From positions 620,001-684,000 of the forward strand of contig CP091725.1 of NCBI GenBank assembly GCA_022009815.1: DNA of 64,000 nucleotides. Reading direction: 5' to 3'. The notes beneath the pieces were generated by a model. The model was not told the DNA's origin, made no database searches, and saw only the letters and a program-made list of their open reading frames with translations. Both the position numbers and the translations under genes were made by a program. Below are positions 20,053-31,200 of the stretch, piece by piece; position 1 is the stretch's first letter; the number at the start of each line of letters is the position of its first letter. The DNA is from Bacteroidales bacterium. GTDB lineage: Bacteria; Bacteroidota; Bacteroidia; Bacteroidales; Muribaculaceae.

Positions 20053-20578
20053 GACCGCGCGAGCGGTCTCGTCACCCCCACATCACCGCACTCATCGTCG
20101 CAGAGCGACGGCACTCTGCCATAACCCGGTACGCGGAGCGGAGCGCAGCGCAGCGTGCCGGGACTCGACACGCCCCTGCTGTCGGCGTGCCGGAGGTACG
20201 CCACTACTCCAGAGCCGGAGTCCGACCGCGCAAGCGGTCTCGCCACCCCCACATCACCGCACACATCGTCGCGGAGCGACGGCACTCTGCCGTAACCCGG
20301 TACGCGGAGCGCAGCGCAGTGTGCCGGGACTCGACACACCCCTGCTGTCGGCGTGCCGGAGGTACGCCACTACCCCAGAGCAGGAGTCTGACCGCGCGAG
20401 CGGTCACGCCACCCCATCACCGCCGACATCCCCACTCATCGTCGCAGAGCGACGGCACTCTGCCATAACCCGGCACGCTGCGCTGCGCTCCGCGTACCGG
20501 GACTTGACACGCCCCTGCTGACGGCGTGCCGGAGGTACGCCACTACTCCAGAGCCGGAGTCCGACCGCGCGAGCGGTC
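20053..20578. repeat. Tandem array of about 170-bp REP-like units
   Basis: Each unit begins with a 16-bp palindrome GACCGCGCGAGCGGTC, or a one-base variant, at 20053, 20224, 20390 and 20563 (periods 171, 166 and 173). Each contains the conserved blocks GAGCGACGGCACTCTGCC, CCCGGTACGCGGAGCG, GGGACTCGACACGCCCCTGC and GGCGTGCCGGAGGTACGCC. The last two hairpins are themselves imperfect palindromes. There are three full units plus a terminal palindrome. Apparent open frames in all six frames are by-products of the repeat. The flank 19879-20052 holds related fragments in inverse order. Confidence 0.85.
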
Positions 20579-20596
20579 TCGCCTTCAGTTAACTTT

Positions 20597-20604
20597 TATC
20601 TTTG
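20597..20604 (+). promoter_or_regulatory. -7 promoter element at the left edge of IS110 copy 2
   Basis: TATCTTTG, an exact TAnnTTTG match followed by CAC, lies between the repeat array and the IS110 left end. It is the same TTTGCAC context as at the left edge of copy 1. Confidence 0.45.
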
Positions 20605-20649
20605 CACTATCAATAGGAAGTTAAGAGAAACTCTCCGAATTGTTAAAAA

Positions 20650-20725
20650 GAAAGACAGGGACGGTGAACTTCTCTGTTAACTAGTCACAAGGACTTTCCG
20701 GGGTTACAGTCCGTCTCTGTCTTAT
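20650..20725 (+). other. Structured RNA candidate in the left end of IS110 copy 2
   Basis: AAGACAGGGACGG (20652-20664) pairs with CCGTCTCTGTCTT (20711-20723) over 13 positions with one G-U, enclosing 46 nt. Inside lie GTGAAC and GGACTTTCCG (20691-20700), both also present in the left end of copy 1. This is a good candidate for an IS110 bridge RNA or other element-encoded RNA. Confidence 0.5.
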
Positions 20726-20820
20726 TTGTTGAACACATCAAGCTAGATTTCTAGACCTGTATGTCTACTAAAAGTTTTGGATGCATTCAACTAACTTATT
20801 TAATCAATAACAGCAAAGAT

Positions 20821-21826
20821 ATGCAAGACCTGTCAACTAAACAACACTTCGTGGGCTGTGATGTATCAAAAGATACATTGGACTTGGCCCTGTATCAACC
20901 GAAAACGGACTACCGCAAGTTCGAACACGTGCAGATTTCCAACGATACGGAGGGATTCAAGCAACTGCTCCAATGGCTCAAGGCACGGAAGATTAAGAAA
21001 AAAACGAGGTGGCCATAGCTTTTTGAGCACACAGGGGCGTACTCCATCGCACTGGCCGAATGGCTGCACAAGAAGAAAAATCACCTTCAACATGCTCCAT
21101 CCGCTGGACGTCAAGAACGCATGTTCCCGAGGCAGGAACAAGACCGATGAGGTGGATGCCAAATTCATCGCCGACTATGCCTATACAATGCGCGAGAAGC
21201 TCGCTCCCTCAGGTCCGGAGCCCAAGAATATCAAACACCTCAGAGAGCTGCGTAACGAGCGCGATCTGTGTGTCCGCTGCCGCGCCTCCTATTTGTGCCA
21301 GATAAAGGTTCAGACTGAAGCACAGACCATTGCGCGCATGCATAAGATGGTCGACTTTATGACCGTCCAGATACATCAGATAGAGGAAGAAATCAAGAAA
21401 ATCATCGCCGCCGACGAGACCATCGCGACCAATTACCATCTCCTCATCTCCATCCCAGGCATAGGCATGATGAATGCCGTCAACACAATCGTCGCCACGG
21501 GAAACTTCACACGCTTCCAAACCTCCCGACAATATGCCAAATTCTGCTCCGTCAGTCCGATGGCAGTACAGTCGGGCACCTCGGTACACTCAGGCAACCA
21601 TGTCTGCAAGAAAGGTCACAACGAGTTGAAAGCTACCCTTTCGGAGGCAGCCCGCAGTGCCATCATCCACGATCCGCAACTCAGACACTACTATCAGCGC
21701 AAGCGCAGTCAAGGCAAAAGCCACGGGTGTGTGATGAATGCCGTCAAGTTCAAACTCATCTGCCGCATGTTCGCCGTGATAAAGCGTCAGCAACCCTATG
21801 TCAACACCGAATGCTATCGTGGCTAA
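20821..21826 (+). pseudogene. IS110-family transposase (DEDD), frameshifted
   Basis: The protein starts MQDLSTKQHFVGCDVSKDTLDLAL with the RuvC-like Asp motif. It continues through FEHTGAYSIALAEWLHKKK, SRGRNKTDEVDAKFIADYA and the C-terminal domain LISIPGIGMMNAVNTIVAT and CSVSPMAVQSGTSV. At least three frame changes occur, in the A-run near 21000, the T-run near 21023 and the A-run near 21076, all homopolymers. Repaired length would be about 335 residues. It is clearly diverged from copy 1, so the two are different IS110 elements. Confidence 0.85.
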
Positions 21827-21992
21827 GCCGGAGAAGGTACACCTGTACTTCCTTTGACCGATTCCGGAACAGAGATTGGTCATTGGACAAATCCATATCA
21901 TCCCAATGAGAGAACATCATCCTGTAATGTTAAACTTGAACTCGAGAAAATGCAAATATTTTAACACTTTATCCTTGCTCAAATCCTAGATT

Positions 21993-22170
21993 TCCCCGGA
22001 CAGCGCGTCCGGGGATAGAGTGGAGAGGGAGATATGCACCGCAAGGCGGTGCCGCTGTAGATGTAGGGCAGGAGTGCGTCAGCGGCGGCGCGTCCGCGAC
22101 GCAGTGGTGGCGGTGCGTGTGCCCCCGACGCTGTCGGGGGTTAACTGAAAGCGTGACCGCTCGCGCGGTC
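21993..22170. repeat. REP-like palindrome mosaic
   Basis: In order there are CCCCGGACAGCGCGTCCGGGG (about 21996-22016), GCACCGCAAGGCGGTGC (22036-22052), CCCCCGAC-GCTG-TCGGGGG followed by TTAACTGAAA (about 22123-22150), and GACCGCTCGCGCGGTC (22155-22170). These modules recur around 20 kb and 57 kb in other orders and orientations. No gene is seen from the IS end to 22588. Confidence 0.75.
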
Positions 22171-22180
22171 AGACCCTGGC

Positions 22181-22325
22181 ACTACTGCGAGAGGCGATGA
22201 GGTCCGCAGAACGCGGTCAGGTTCCGCCACTACTGCGATAGACGATGAGGTCCGCAGAGCGCGGTCGGGTTCCGCACTACTGCGATAGGCGATGAGGTCC
22301 GCAGAGCGCGGTCAGGCTCCGCCTC
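22181..22325. repeat. 47-48-bp tandem repeat, three copies
   Basis: The unit ACTACTGCGATAGGCGATGAG followed by GTCCGCAGAGCGCGGTCAGGTTCCGC begins at 22181, 22229 and 22276 with a few substitutions between copies. Each unit includes the hairpin-forming GTCCGC...GCGCGG part related to the palindromes nearby. Confidence 0.8.
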
Positions 22326-22437
22326 TGGAGGAGTAGTGCATCTCCGATGCGCCGTAGGCTGAGGGCAGAGGTGGCTGGGGGCAGCGACGTGGATTGGAGG
22401 GATGTTACAAACTTGTGATGAAAAAAATGTAGAAAAA

Positions 22438-22469
22438 TTTGCAAAGTCATTACGCAAGTCGTACCTTTG
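22438..22469 (+). promoter_or_regulatory. Promoter of the T9SS-exported repeat protein
   Basis: TTTG (22438-22441), 20 bp, then TACCTTTG (22462-22469) is an exact match to the Bacteroidetes sigma-ABfr consensus. The start codon is 119 bp downstream, leaving a long leader. Confidence 0.75.
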
Positions 22470-22588
22470 TAACGAATTGAAAGATAGAACGCTTAATTGA
22501 TTTTAAGACTTGTAAGAAACAGGCGGTAAAATGCAATGCAAAAACTATAATAATCGGAAATTTAACTAACAAACTAAAATAAAATCTT

Positions 22589-24536
22589 ATGAAAAAATTT
22601 TACTTTTTATTTCTGTTCGCGCTGATTGCTTCCATCGGCAATCTGTATGCTGCGGAAAAAACGGTGACGTCAACGTTTAAAGACAATGACTTGAATGTGG
22701 GTGTAGGTGAACCGGAATGGGTGGCGTCTATAGCGGCTAGTACTTTTGAAACGTCTGGTTCTAAAAGGGGTGTCCAATTTGGAGCTGCCAAGGGCGCTTT
22801 CACTCTGACGACGAAAGTGTCTTTTTCTAAGGTAAAAAAAGTTTCTGTGCTTTTGTCTTCAAATGAAAATGTCAATACAGTGTCATTGAAAGTGGGTGAT
22901 ACTTCAGTGGGAAGTGTGGTGTCGATTGAGAAAAAAAACAACTATTCTGTAGAATGGACTGCTGAAAGTCCGCAAAATGGTATAGTTGAATTATCTTTTA
23001 ATGATAAAAAAAAATCAATTTATATTAAATCCATCTCTATCACTTATGAAGAGGTCGCAGAGACCAAATGTGCCACTCCTACATTCAATTTGACCGCAGA
23101 TGCAACATATACAGATGCGCAGGATTTGGTGATTACTTCGACTACTGAAGGAGCGCAGATTGAATATAAAATTGAGGGCGATAAACTTACAGCCCCAATC
23201 ACGGGTAAACAAGCGTCTCCTGCTACGGTTCATTTGACCGCAAATGACACTTATATGGTGACAGCCACGGCAACAAAAGAAGGACTTGATGCCAGTGAAT
23301 CGGCAGACTTGATGTTTACGATTGCCAAGAAAATGAACAAGCCTACATTCAATTTGACAGAAGGAGCAGTTTATGGAGAAGCAAAGGTGTTGGAAATCAC
23401 ATCTGACAAGGTAGGCGCACAAATCGAATATACTGTTTTCGGCGGAGAAAATATCTCTATTACAAAAACAGAGGCTTCTCCTGTTAGTGTAACTCTCGAT
23501 CAGAATGGAGAGTATACTGTGGAGGCTTTTGCTCTTGAAATGGATGATTATGCAAAAAGTGATGCTGCAGGATTGAATTTCAAAATAGAGCTGGCAGCAG
23601 GCGTTCCTACATTCAGCGTTGAAGAAGGAACATACACAGAAGCACAAGCAATTACTCTTTCTCCTGGAGAAGGAGGCGCGCAGGTGTTCTATACAATAAA
23701 TGGAGGCACAGAGCAACCGTTTATCGAGCCAATCAAATTGGAAGAGGACGGAACTTACAAAATCGCAGCTTACACAGCTGGCACCGAAACGATGGCAAAG
23801 AGCGCCACGGTGACAAAGACGTATGTAATCAACTTGCCATTGGAAGAGCCTTATATTCTTTGTGAGGATGCAGCATGGCTGACAGATGGGGCAAAGGTTA
23901 TATTCGTTGGTGAAAGCCGACAAATACTATGGCTTGTCTGATGTTGATGGTAAATTCATAACAGGTGGCCTTGTTACTATTTCGGAAAAAAATCTTACTG
24001 AAAAAGATGCTACCGTGAAAGTGTTTGTTGTAGGTCGCACAGCGAATGGTGTTACCTTTAATACGGATGAGGGGTATTTGGCCGCGGACAAGACAGCATC
24101 CAAGGGAAACCTTTCTTATGCGGTTGGAAATGAAGGAGACTGCTTCCATTGGACAGTGTCGGTTGCAAATGGAGAGGCAACTGTAGGGAATGTAGATGTG
24201 ACAGGACTCTATACGAATTTGCAGTTTAATACAAGTGCTACGAATCCTCGTTTTGGAGCTTATAAAAAAGGTCTTAGTACAGGAAATCTGAGCATCTATC
24301 TTCTCGGCTCTACCTCTTCCGTATCGTCGATGTCGGCTGAAGGCGTAAAGGTATTTGCAGCTGAAGGCGGCGTAGAGGTTGTGGCAGAAGAGGCAACGGA
24401 TGTGGCAGTCTACACTGCAGCCGGTCAGTTGGTTCGCCAAGCACGCGTGGCAGAGGGCAGCACACTCGTAAACGTTGCTCCAGGCTTCTACGTGGTTCGC
24501 GCCAACGGCACAGCCACTAAGGTGATTGTTAGATAA
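22589..24536 (+). CDS. T9SS-exported protein with chitobiase-C-terminal-like repeats, frameshifted
   Basis: A signal peptide (MKKFYFLFLFALIASIGNLYAA) precedes a beta-sandwich region. Three imperfect repeats of about 80-85 residues follow, each starting PTFNLT or PTFSVEEG and containing GAQIEY or GAQVFYT. They resemble the CHB_HEX_C_1 beta-sandwich found in chitobiases and secreted Bacteroidetes proteins. The end (VAVYTAAGQLVRQARV, then PGFYVVRANGTATKVIVR) is a Por secretion-tail sorting domain, implying export through the T9SS and surface anchoring or release. A frameshift near 23908 splits the protein; repaired length is about 648 residues. It is more AT-rich than its surroundings and lies between two REP-like repeat clusters. 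Function is unknown, perhaps adhesion or carbohydrate binding. Confidence 0.75.
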
Positions 24537-24560
24537 TCCAAACCACACTTATACTTTTAA

Positions 24561-24590
24561 ATCCTTCAGCCTCGGCTGGAGGATTTTTTT
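24561..24590 (+). terminator. Rho-independent terminator
   Basis: An 11-bp stem (24561-24571 with 24574-24584, one G-U) runs directly into TTTTTTT, 25 bp after the stop of the T9SS protein gene. Confidence 0.85.
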
Positions 24591-24612
24591 GGGTACGCTC
24601 GGCTGCCCTTGG

Positions 24613-24748
24613 CGCGTCATCGGCGGCGCTCTGCCGTAACCCGGTACGCGTAGCGCAGCGCAGCGTGCCGGGACTCGACACGCCCCTGCTGTCGGCGTGC
24701 CGGAGGTACGCCACTTCTCCAGAGCCGGAGTCTGACCGCGCGAGCGGA
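24613..24748. repeat. Partial copy of the 170-bp REP-like unit
   Basis: This stretch reproduces the last part of the 20-kb array unit (CTCTGCCGTAACCCGGTACGC, GGGACTCGACACGCCCCTGC, GGCGTGCCGGAGGTACGCC, CCAGAGCCGGAGTCTGACC) and ends with the palindrome variant GACCGCGCGAGCGG. It is 4 kb away from the array and in the same orientation. Confidence 0.8.
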
Positions 24749-24840
24749 CCACCGCCCCTCTCCCACCGTCGCCATGACCCACACCCTCACCATCGCCACC
24801 CCCAGCCGTGACGGCGCATCGGAGATTGTTTGAAAAAAGA

Positions 24841-24870
24841 TTTGCCAATCAAAAAAAAGTTGTAACTTTG
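24841..24870 (+). promoter_or_regulatory. Promoter of the riboswitch-led transcript
   Basis: TTTG (24841-24844) and TAACTTTG (24863-24870) are separated by 18 bp, one less than usual. It is placed immediately upstream of the cobalamin aptamer. Confidence 0.65.
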
Positions 24871-24880
24871 TCGCCAAGAA

Positions 24881-25062
24881 ATCGGTTTGCGCTCCATGGA
24901 GTGCGATTAAAAGGGAACGCCGTGCGAATCGGCGACAGTACCCGCTGCTGTGATTCTCGCCGAACCTGGGCTACCATCAGCCACTGCAAGCCATCTGAGC
25001 GCTTGCGGGAAGGCATGCCCACGGGGAGAGATAAGTCAGAAGACCTGCCTGTTTCAGAGAAA
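24881..25062 (+). promoter_or_regulatory. Cobalamin (B12) riboswitch
   Basis: The core is plainly recognisable: AAAAGGGAAC at 24909, then GTGCGAATC, the ACAGTACCCGC-CTGTGA segment of the P4-P6 region, the B12-box GCCACTG (24980-24986), GCGGGAAGGC, and the closing AGTCAGAAGACCTGCC (25034-25049). About 160 nt of leader separates it from the next start codon. Coenzyme B12 binding normally lowers expression of the downstream gene. The next gene is the giant surface protein, and no other start intervenes. Confidence 0.93.
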
Positions 25063-25223
25063 CTTCACATCGATGCTTTCGGGAGTTAAGGCAACGGAGA
25101 GGCAGGCGCACGGGACATTTTGCGCTCCGCCATCTTTCCAACATCCCCTGCTGTAAGCATTCGCTGCACGGTTTTCTCACTGCGTAACGTAGAAAAACTA
25201 TTTTACTAACCAAAATTATACGA

Positions 25224-28200
25224 ATGCTTATGAAACGTATTTCAACTTTGTTGGTTGCGGCAGCGTTCTCGTTGGTCTGCTCGATGCAGGCATGGTCGGC
25301 GAATATCACCATGCCTATGTCGACTGCCGAAGAGCCAAACGCCACGGTGACCGTAACAGAGGAGTCTACGCTGACCTATTCGGGTTACTGGGCTGAAAGC
25401 GAGACATCAAATCCCGTCTCCGTTCACCTCGTCCCGGCGGCAGGGCAGACTCTGCGCGTCACATGCACCCAGATGTACGGCTTCGACACGTGCGACGCCG
25501 AGCTGAAGGTGTATAACGGCGCGGCATCAATCAGTAATTCATTGCCGGCAGGCGACATGGGCGCCGTGGCTGAAGGCAAGGTGTTTGAGTCGACGGCTGC
25601 CGACGGCTCGCTGACGGTTGCCTACTCCAACGAGGAGGATGAGTATGTGAAATACTCATTCAAGGTGGAACTTGTTGCCGGAGGCGACATGGAGTACACC
25701 GCAACCGAGGCTGTCAGCCTCCCCAACCCGATTATCGGCGCGTCGATGCAGCCGGTGGCTGCCGCCAACGTCAAGACCGCAGGCGCAAGCAACGCACTGA
25801 GTGCCACACAGGTGGCATTCGTGCTCAGCGACGCCTCGGCAGTGTCGGGCGCACGCATCTACTACTCCAAGAAGGCTCCGTTCAACATCTCCGAAGCCGG
25901 TCTCTTCGGTGCCAGCAAGGTGAACGGCACTACGGTGACAGCCACCGGATCGCTTCCGCTCGCTGCCGGCGACAACTATTTCTGGCTTGTGGGCGACGTT
26001 AGCACCACAGCAGCCGTAGGCTCTGCCATCACGGCGCAATGCACCTCGGTGAAGATTGGCGGCGAGGAGAAAATCACCTCACCGGTAGCCTCGACAGTAA
26101 CCGTGGGCAACGAGCTCAACATGCCTTCCGCCGGCACATTCGCCATCGGCGCGTCGGGACTCAACTTCTACGACGACGGAGGCAAAGACGGCAAAATCTC
26201 ATCGAAATTCGAAGGCGTGGTGACGTTCAAGCCCACCACACCGGGCAAAGTGGTGCAAATCGACTTCACGAAAGTGGAGCTGTATGAGTCGGCATACGGA
26301 AGCGACACATACAACGACAAGGTAAAGGTGTATAACGGCACGACGGTAAGCGACGCCAACCTCAACGCGCAGGTGATGAACGGCAATCCCGTGGTGCTGC
26401 GCTCGTCGGCTGCCGACGGCTCGCTCACCGTATGGATGAAATCAGTGACCGGCGACTACTACCGCGGCAAGGGCTTCGAGGCCTTCGTCAGCGAATATTC
26501 GCCAGCGCCGATGACCGTGAAAACGGTCACCACGGCACAGGTTGCCGACAACACAAGCACGGCAGGCTCAACCGACCAGCCTATCCTCTCGGTCTGCGTG
26601 AAGACGGAGAACACCGAGGCTGTCAACGCCACGAAACTAACGTTTGAGACCGAAGGCACTACCGACATCAACCATCTGCAGAAAGCCACGGTCTACTACA
26701 CCGCAAAATCATCTACTTTCGCCACCGCCACCAAGCTCGGCGAAGCCGTGCCTACAGGCAAACAGGAATTCTCGATTGCCTTCGACCAGCAACTCGTGGA
26801 AGGCGAAAACTGGTTCTGGCTGGCCTACGACATCGACCAGAAGGCTCAGACAGGTGAGATTCTCGACGCAGGATGCAAATCGATTGAAATCGGCGGCGCA
26901 AGCTACAGCCCAGCCACCGTCAACCCCGACGGCAACAGCTCGGTGAAAAACGAACTGCTCTCAACCGTGGGAACCGTCGAAAAGACAATCTACGGAACTT
27001 GGACTTTCAAAAACACGCCAAACCCATACGTGGGTTACAACGGCTATGAGCCGGTGATCGGCGACCAGATTACAACATTCATCCCCGGCGACAACGACAT
27101 GATCGTGGAACTCGACATCAAGTCGTTCGCGCTCTACTATTCAGCCAACGCAAACTATCCGCGCGCCAAGTTTGAGGTGTACAGCGGAAAAGGCACCACC
27201 GGCGAACTCCTGTGGTCGCTCACCGGCGAGGCCGACAAGAACGTGGGTCCGGGCAAGATTCTGCGCTCAAAGAGTGTCGACGGCGCACTCACAGTGGTGT
27301 TCGACGCCAAGACCGAAACATCGGGCTACACAGCCAAGGGCTGGGACGCCGAGGTGCGCGAATACCGCCAACGCCCGATGGAGGTAAGCTCCGTCAAGGC
27401 TACGCAGGCAAGCACCGACATCGTCAACAAGGGCGCTGTCAACCAGGAACTCCTCGGCGTGGACATCCAGACTGCCGGCAACCTCAGTCCGATGGTGCTG
27501 AAGGGCATCAAATTCAACATGAAGGGCTGCCAGGCAAACGTTGCCAAGCTCCACGTCTACACTTCAGGTCAGAAAAACGAGCTTACCAAAGAGACTTCAA
27601 TCGCCGACATCGACGTGACCGCCGAGACGGCTGAGGCAAACATCACGTTCGCCCGTCCGCTTGAGCTTGCCGAGGGAAGCAACTACTTCTGGCTGACTGC
27701 CGACATCGCCGATGAAGCGGCTACCGACACCGACATCGATGCCGCCGTGACTGCCGTGACAACCGCCACTGCGACAATCAACGTGGCTGCCGAGCAGGGC
27801 GACCCTGAAGGCGCGCGCACGGTGAAAAACACCTACAACCTGCAGGCTGGTGACAACGGCGAAATCGTTGTGGGCAACGAGGCACTGATGTTCTACGACA
27901 ACGGCGGCGCCGACGGCAAGTCGCCGAAGAATTTCGAGGGACAGGTGACGTTCCGTCCGAAAGACGCAGGCAAAGTGGTGAAACTGACATTCAAGTCGTT
28001 CAGCACTTCCTACAACGACAATTTCTACATATATTATGGTGGCGAGAAGACTTCGACACCCGATGTTAAAGTGAGCAAGATGCTCGAAGCCCCTGTAGTG
28101 TCGGTTGCCGACGACGGCAAGCTGACAGTCTACTTCAAATGCCCGTCATACAGCTATGCAAGCAACGGCTGGGCTATCGAGGTAAGCCAGTATGAGCTCC

Positions 28201-31200
28201 TGCCGCTCTCCGTGGGCAACATGGCGATTACAAGCGTGGCTGCCGGCGAGTCGCTCCGCGGCTCGAAAAATGTGCCTATGCTCCGCGCCGAAGCCACAAT
28301 CGACGGCGACAAGGGCGAGATGGACTTCTCAAAATTTGTCGTTTCTGCCGACGGTTCAGCCGAAGGCACCATAGCCGCAGCAAAGATTTTTGTCACTACA
28401 ACCGACCAGTTCAGCGCCAACAATCTTATCGGCTCAGCCAACACCGCACCGTTTGAAATCGCTACTGACTACAAAGCCACCGCTCCTGGAAAATACTACT
28501 TCTGGGTGGCTTACGACTTCAATGCCAACGCAGCCGAAGGCAATCTCGGCACCGCTGCCCTGACTGCCTACACAGCAAACGGCTCAGAGTCAAGCACAAT
28601 GGCGTCGATAACAGCACAGACTGCCATGAAGGCCGGCAAGAAAGGCGTCTACACCGTGGGTGAAGGCGGCGACTATGCAACCATCCAGGCGGCTGTCGAC
28701 GACATCGCAACCGGCATCGAGGGCGCTGTGACTGTCAACATCCTCAGCGGCGAATACAACGAAAAGGTCAACATTCCGGAGATTCCGGGTGCGTCTGACG
28801 TAAACACCGTGACTATCCAGTCGGCTACGGGCAACTACAGCGATGTGAAGATTTTCCACAACGCATATACCGACCCGGGCTACAACACAGATAAATATGG
28901 TGTGGTCACGTTCAACGGAGCCGACTACGTGACGCTCCACGGCGTGACGGTGACATCGACCGACAAGACATTCCCGGCTCTCGTCTATATGATCAACACG
29001 AGCCAGCACGACACCGTCGACGCCTGCCACCTCTACACCGACCGCATCGAGTCGAGCACAACGGCTGAGCAGCTCGTGCTTGTGCGCCAGCTTGCCATCG
29101 ACAAGGAGAACTGCAACAACGACTACTTCACGCTCAGCAACTGTCTGCTCGAGGGTGGATACCGCGGTGCAATCATCGGCGGCACATCGTATGTGGCACT
29201 GACGCATCAGACAGGATGCGTGGTGGAAGGCAACACGTTCCGCGACAACGCGGCGTCAGCCCTCTCGGCATACTCCGGCGACAACAACATCACCATCCGC
29301 GGCAACGTGATTGAGAACAACACCACCACACTGTCGCGCGGATTCACCGGCCTCGACCTGCAGTTCGGCGACAACTGCATCGTGGAAGGCAACACAGTGC
29401 ACATCGACCTCGGTGTGGAAGCAATCGGCATCTACGTGCGCAAAGGCGCGTCGACAGCCGACAAACGCTCGCGCATCGTCAACAACGAGGTGTCGGTGAA
29501 GAGCAGCGACTACACGTCTGCCGCAATCAAAATCAACGGCATAACTCCGAATGTCGACATCGCCTACAACACGGCTGTCGTTGCCGGACACGAGAACAAC
29601 GTGGCTTGCTACCTCAACGACGCGATGGAGGCAATGACCGTGCGCAACAACATTTCCTTGCCCGCGACAACGGCTTGGTATACCGCACATACAGGGACGC
29701 TGACGCTGCGGCAATCACATTCTCCAACAACGTGCTCCACACCAACGGAACTGTGTTTGCGCAGACAAGCAGCAAAACGAAACTCGCATCGTTCAGCGAC
29801 TGGATGCTGAAAGTGAACGAGCAGAGCAGCTTCAATGAAGACGTTGCGTTCCTCAGCGACAAAATGCTCTTCCCTGCAGCCGCAGGCAACCTGCTCAACG
29901 CCATGCCGCTCGACTTCGTGACCACCGACCTGCTCGGCGCCGTGCGCAACGCCACGACACCGACAATCGGCGCTTACGAATATGCCGACGCATCGGCTGT
30001 TCCGGCATTCGACGAAGGCTATCCTGCAATCTCTGGCATCAGCCACAACGCAGCGACTGCCGTCCTCAAGACTGCCGCCAACGGCAAGGCTTACCTCATG
30101 GTGAAAGAATCATCGGAAACCGCTCCTACAGCCGACGAGATGAAGGCTTCGACACTCACCGCCACACTGCGTGCCGGCAAAGAAGTGTCGGTGAGCCTCA
30201 ACGGCTTGTCGAGCCAGACGGAATACCGCCTCTACACATTGCTTGAAAGCCTCGACGGCACAAATGTGGGCGAAGTTGCAGCAACCGACGCGTTCACAAC
30301 CACATATCTGCCTACCGAAGTGTCTACGTTCGAGAACGTGAAGGCTAACGATAGCGGTTTTGACGACGGTACGGCTTCTTTCGCCGGATTTACTGTAGTC
30401 GATGCCGACGATGCTGTGGTGGAAGGCACGAAAGTGGCTAAAATCGAAGGCGCAGGAGCTGTGCAGCTCACCAACACCGACAAGGGCTTGACCCTGACCG
30501 GATTCTTCGTGAAAACTGACGCCGAGGTGGCTATGAACGTCTACGACGGCAACGCCGACGCTCACGCATACACCATCCCTGCAACTTCAGGAAAATGGAT
30601 TTTCTTCAACCTGAAGGACAAGGGCGCAGTGACGGCTCTCGACTTTGCAACAGAAGGCAACGCATATATCGACAACTTCAGCGGCGAGCCTCTGCCTCTC
30701 ACAGCGGCATGCACCACTCCGCAAGCCACCGTGGCAAGCGGCGCGAAGCCGACCTTAAGGCAGAATTCGACGGCGGCGTATATCCTGTGGTTGTGGAATG
30801 GAAAAACGCTATGCGCGAGGTTGTTGCCAACGGCGACAACACCATCACCCCGGCTTTGGACCGCTCTGGCGTGTTCTATATGACAGCCACCGACGCATGG
30901 GGCAACACCGCCACCGATGCGGCAGTTGTCTACGTGACCGGCAACCAGTTTGCCGCCACAATGGACGACAACTTCCTCGCTCCTGAAAGCTTCTACAACG
31001 GTCTTGGCAAGGACGACCCAAGCTACACAAACCCGGGCACCAGCTCGCAGTTTGTCAGCGGCTCGTTTGCTTTCGACACCGAGCGCCACACCTCGACATG
31101 GTGGGGAGGCTTCGCTCTGAGCAACCAGACAAGCACCGTGTTTGAGTCGTATGCCGACCAGTTCAAGTCGGCTGTGGGCAGCGGACACAACTCTGCAAAC

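Larger units (their letters stand above)
20605..21955 (+). mobile_element. IS110-family insertion sequence, copy 2 (approximate ends)
   Basis: A second, divergent DEDD transposase gene has a 200-bp non-coding left region and about 130 bp of non-coding right region. The left boundary is placed after the TATCTTTG motif by analogy with copy 1. The right boundary is uncertain because I found no clear repeat of the left core; REP-like DNA begins at 21993, so the element ends before that. Confidence 0.5.

Noticed and set aside
19965..20521. Open frames of 60-170 codons in the 20-kb repeat array on both strands
   Set aside because: They repeat with the DNA units, are Arg/Ala/Pro-rich with no domain signal, and are open only because the DNA is GC-rich.
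22181..22325. CRISPR-like regular repeats
   Set aside because: The 47-48-bp units are contiguous and degenerate, with no unique spacers, leader or cas genes.
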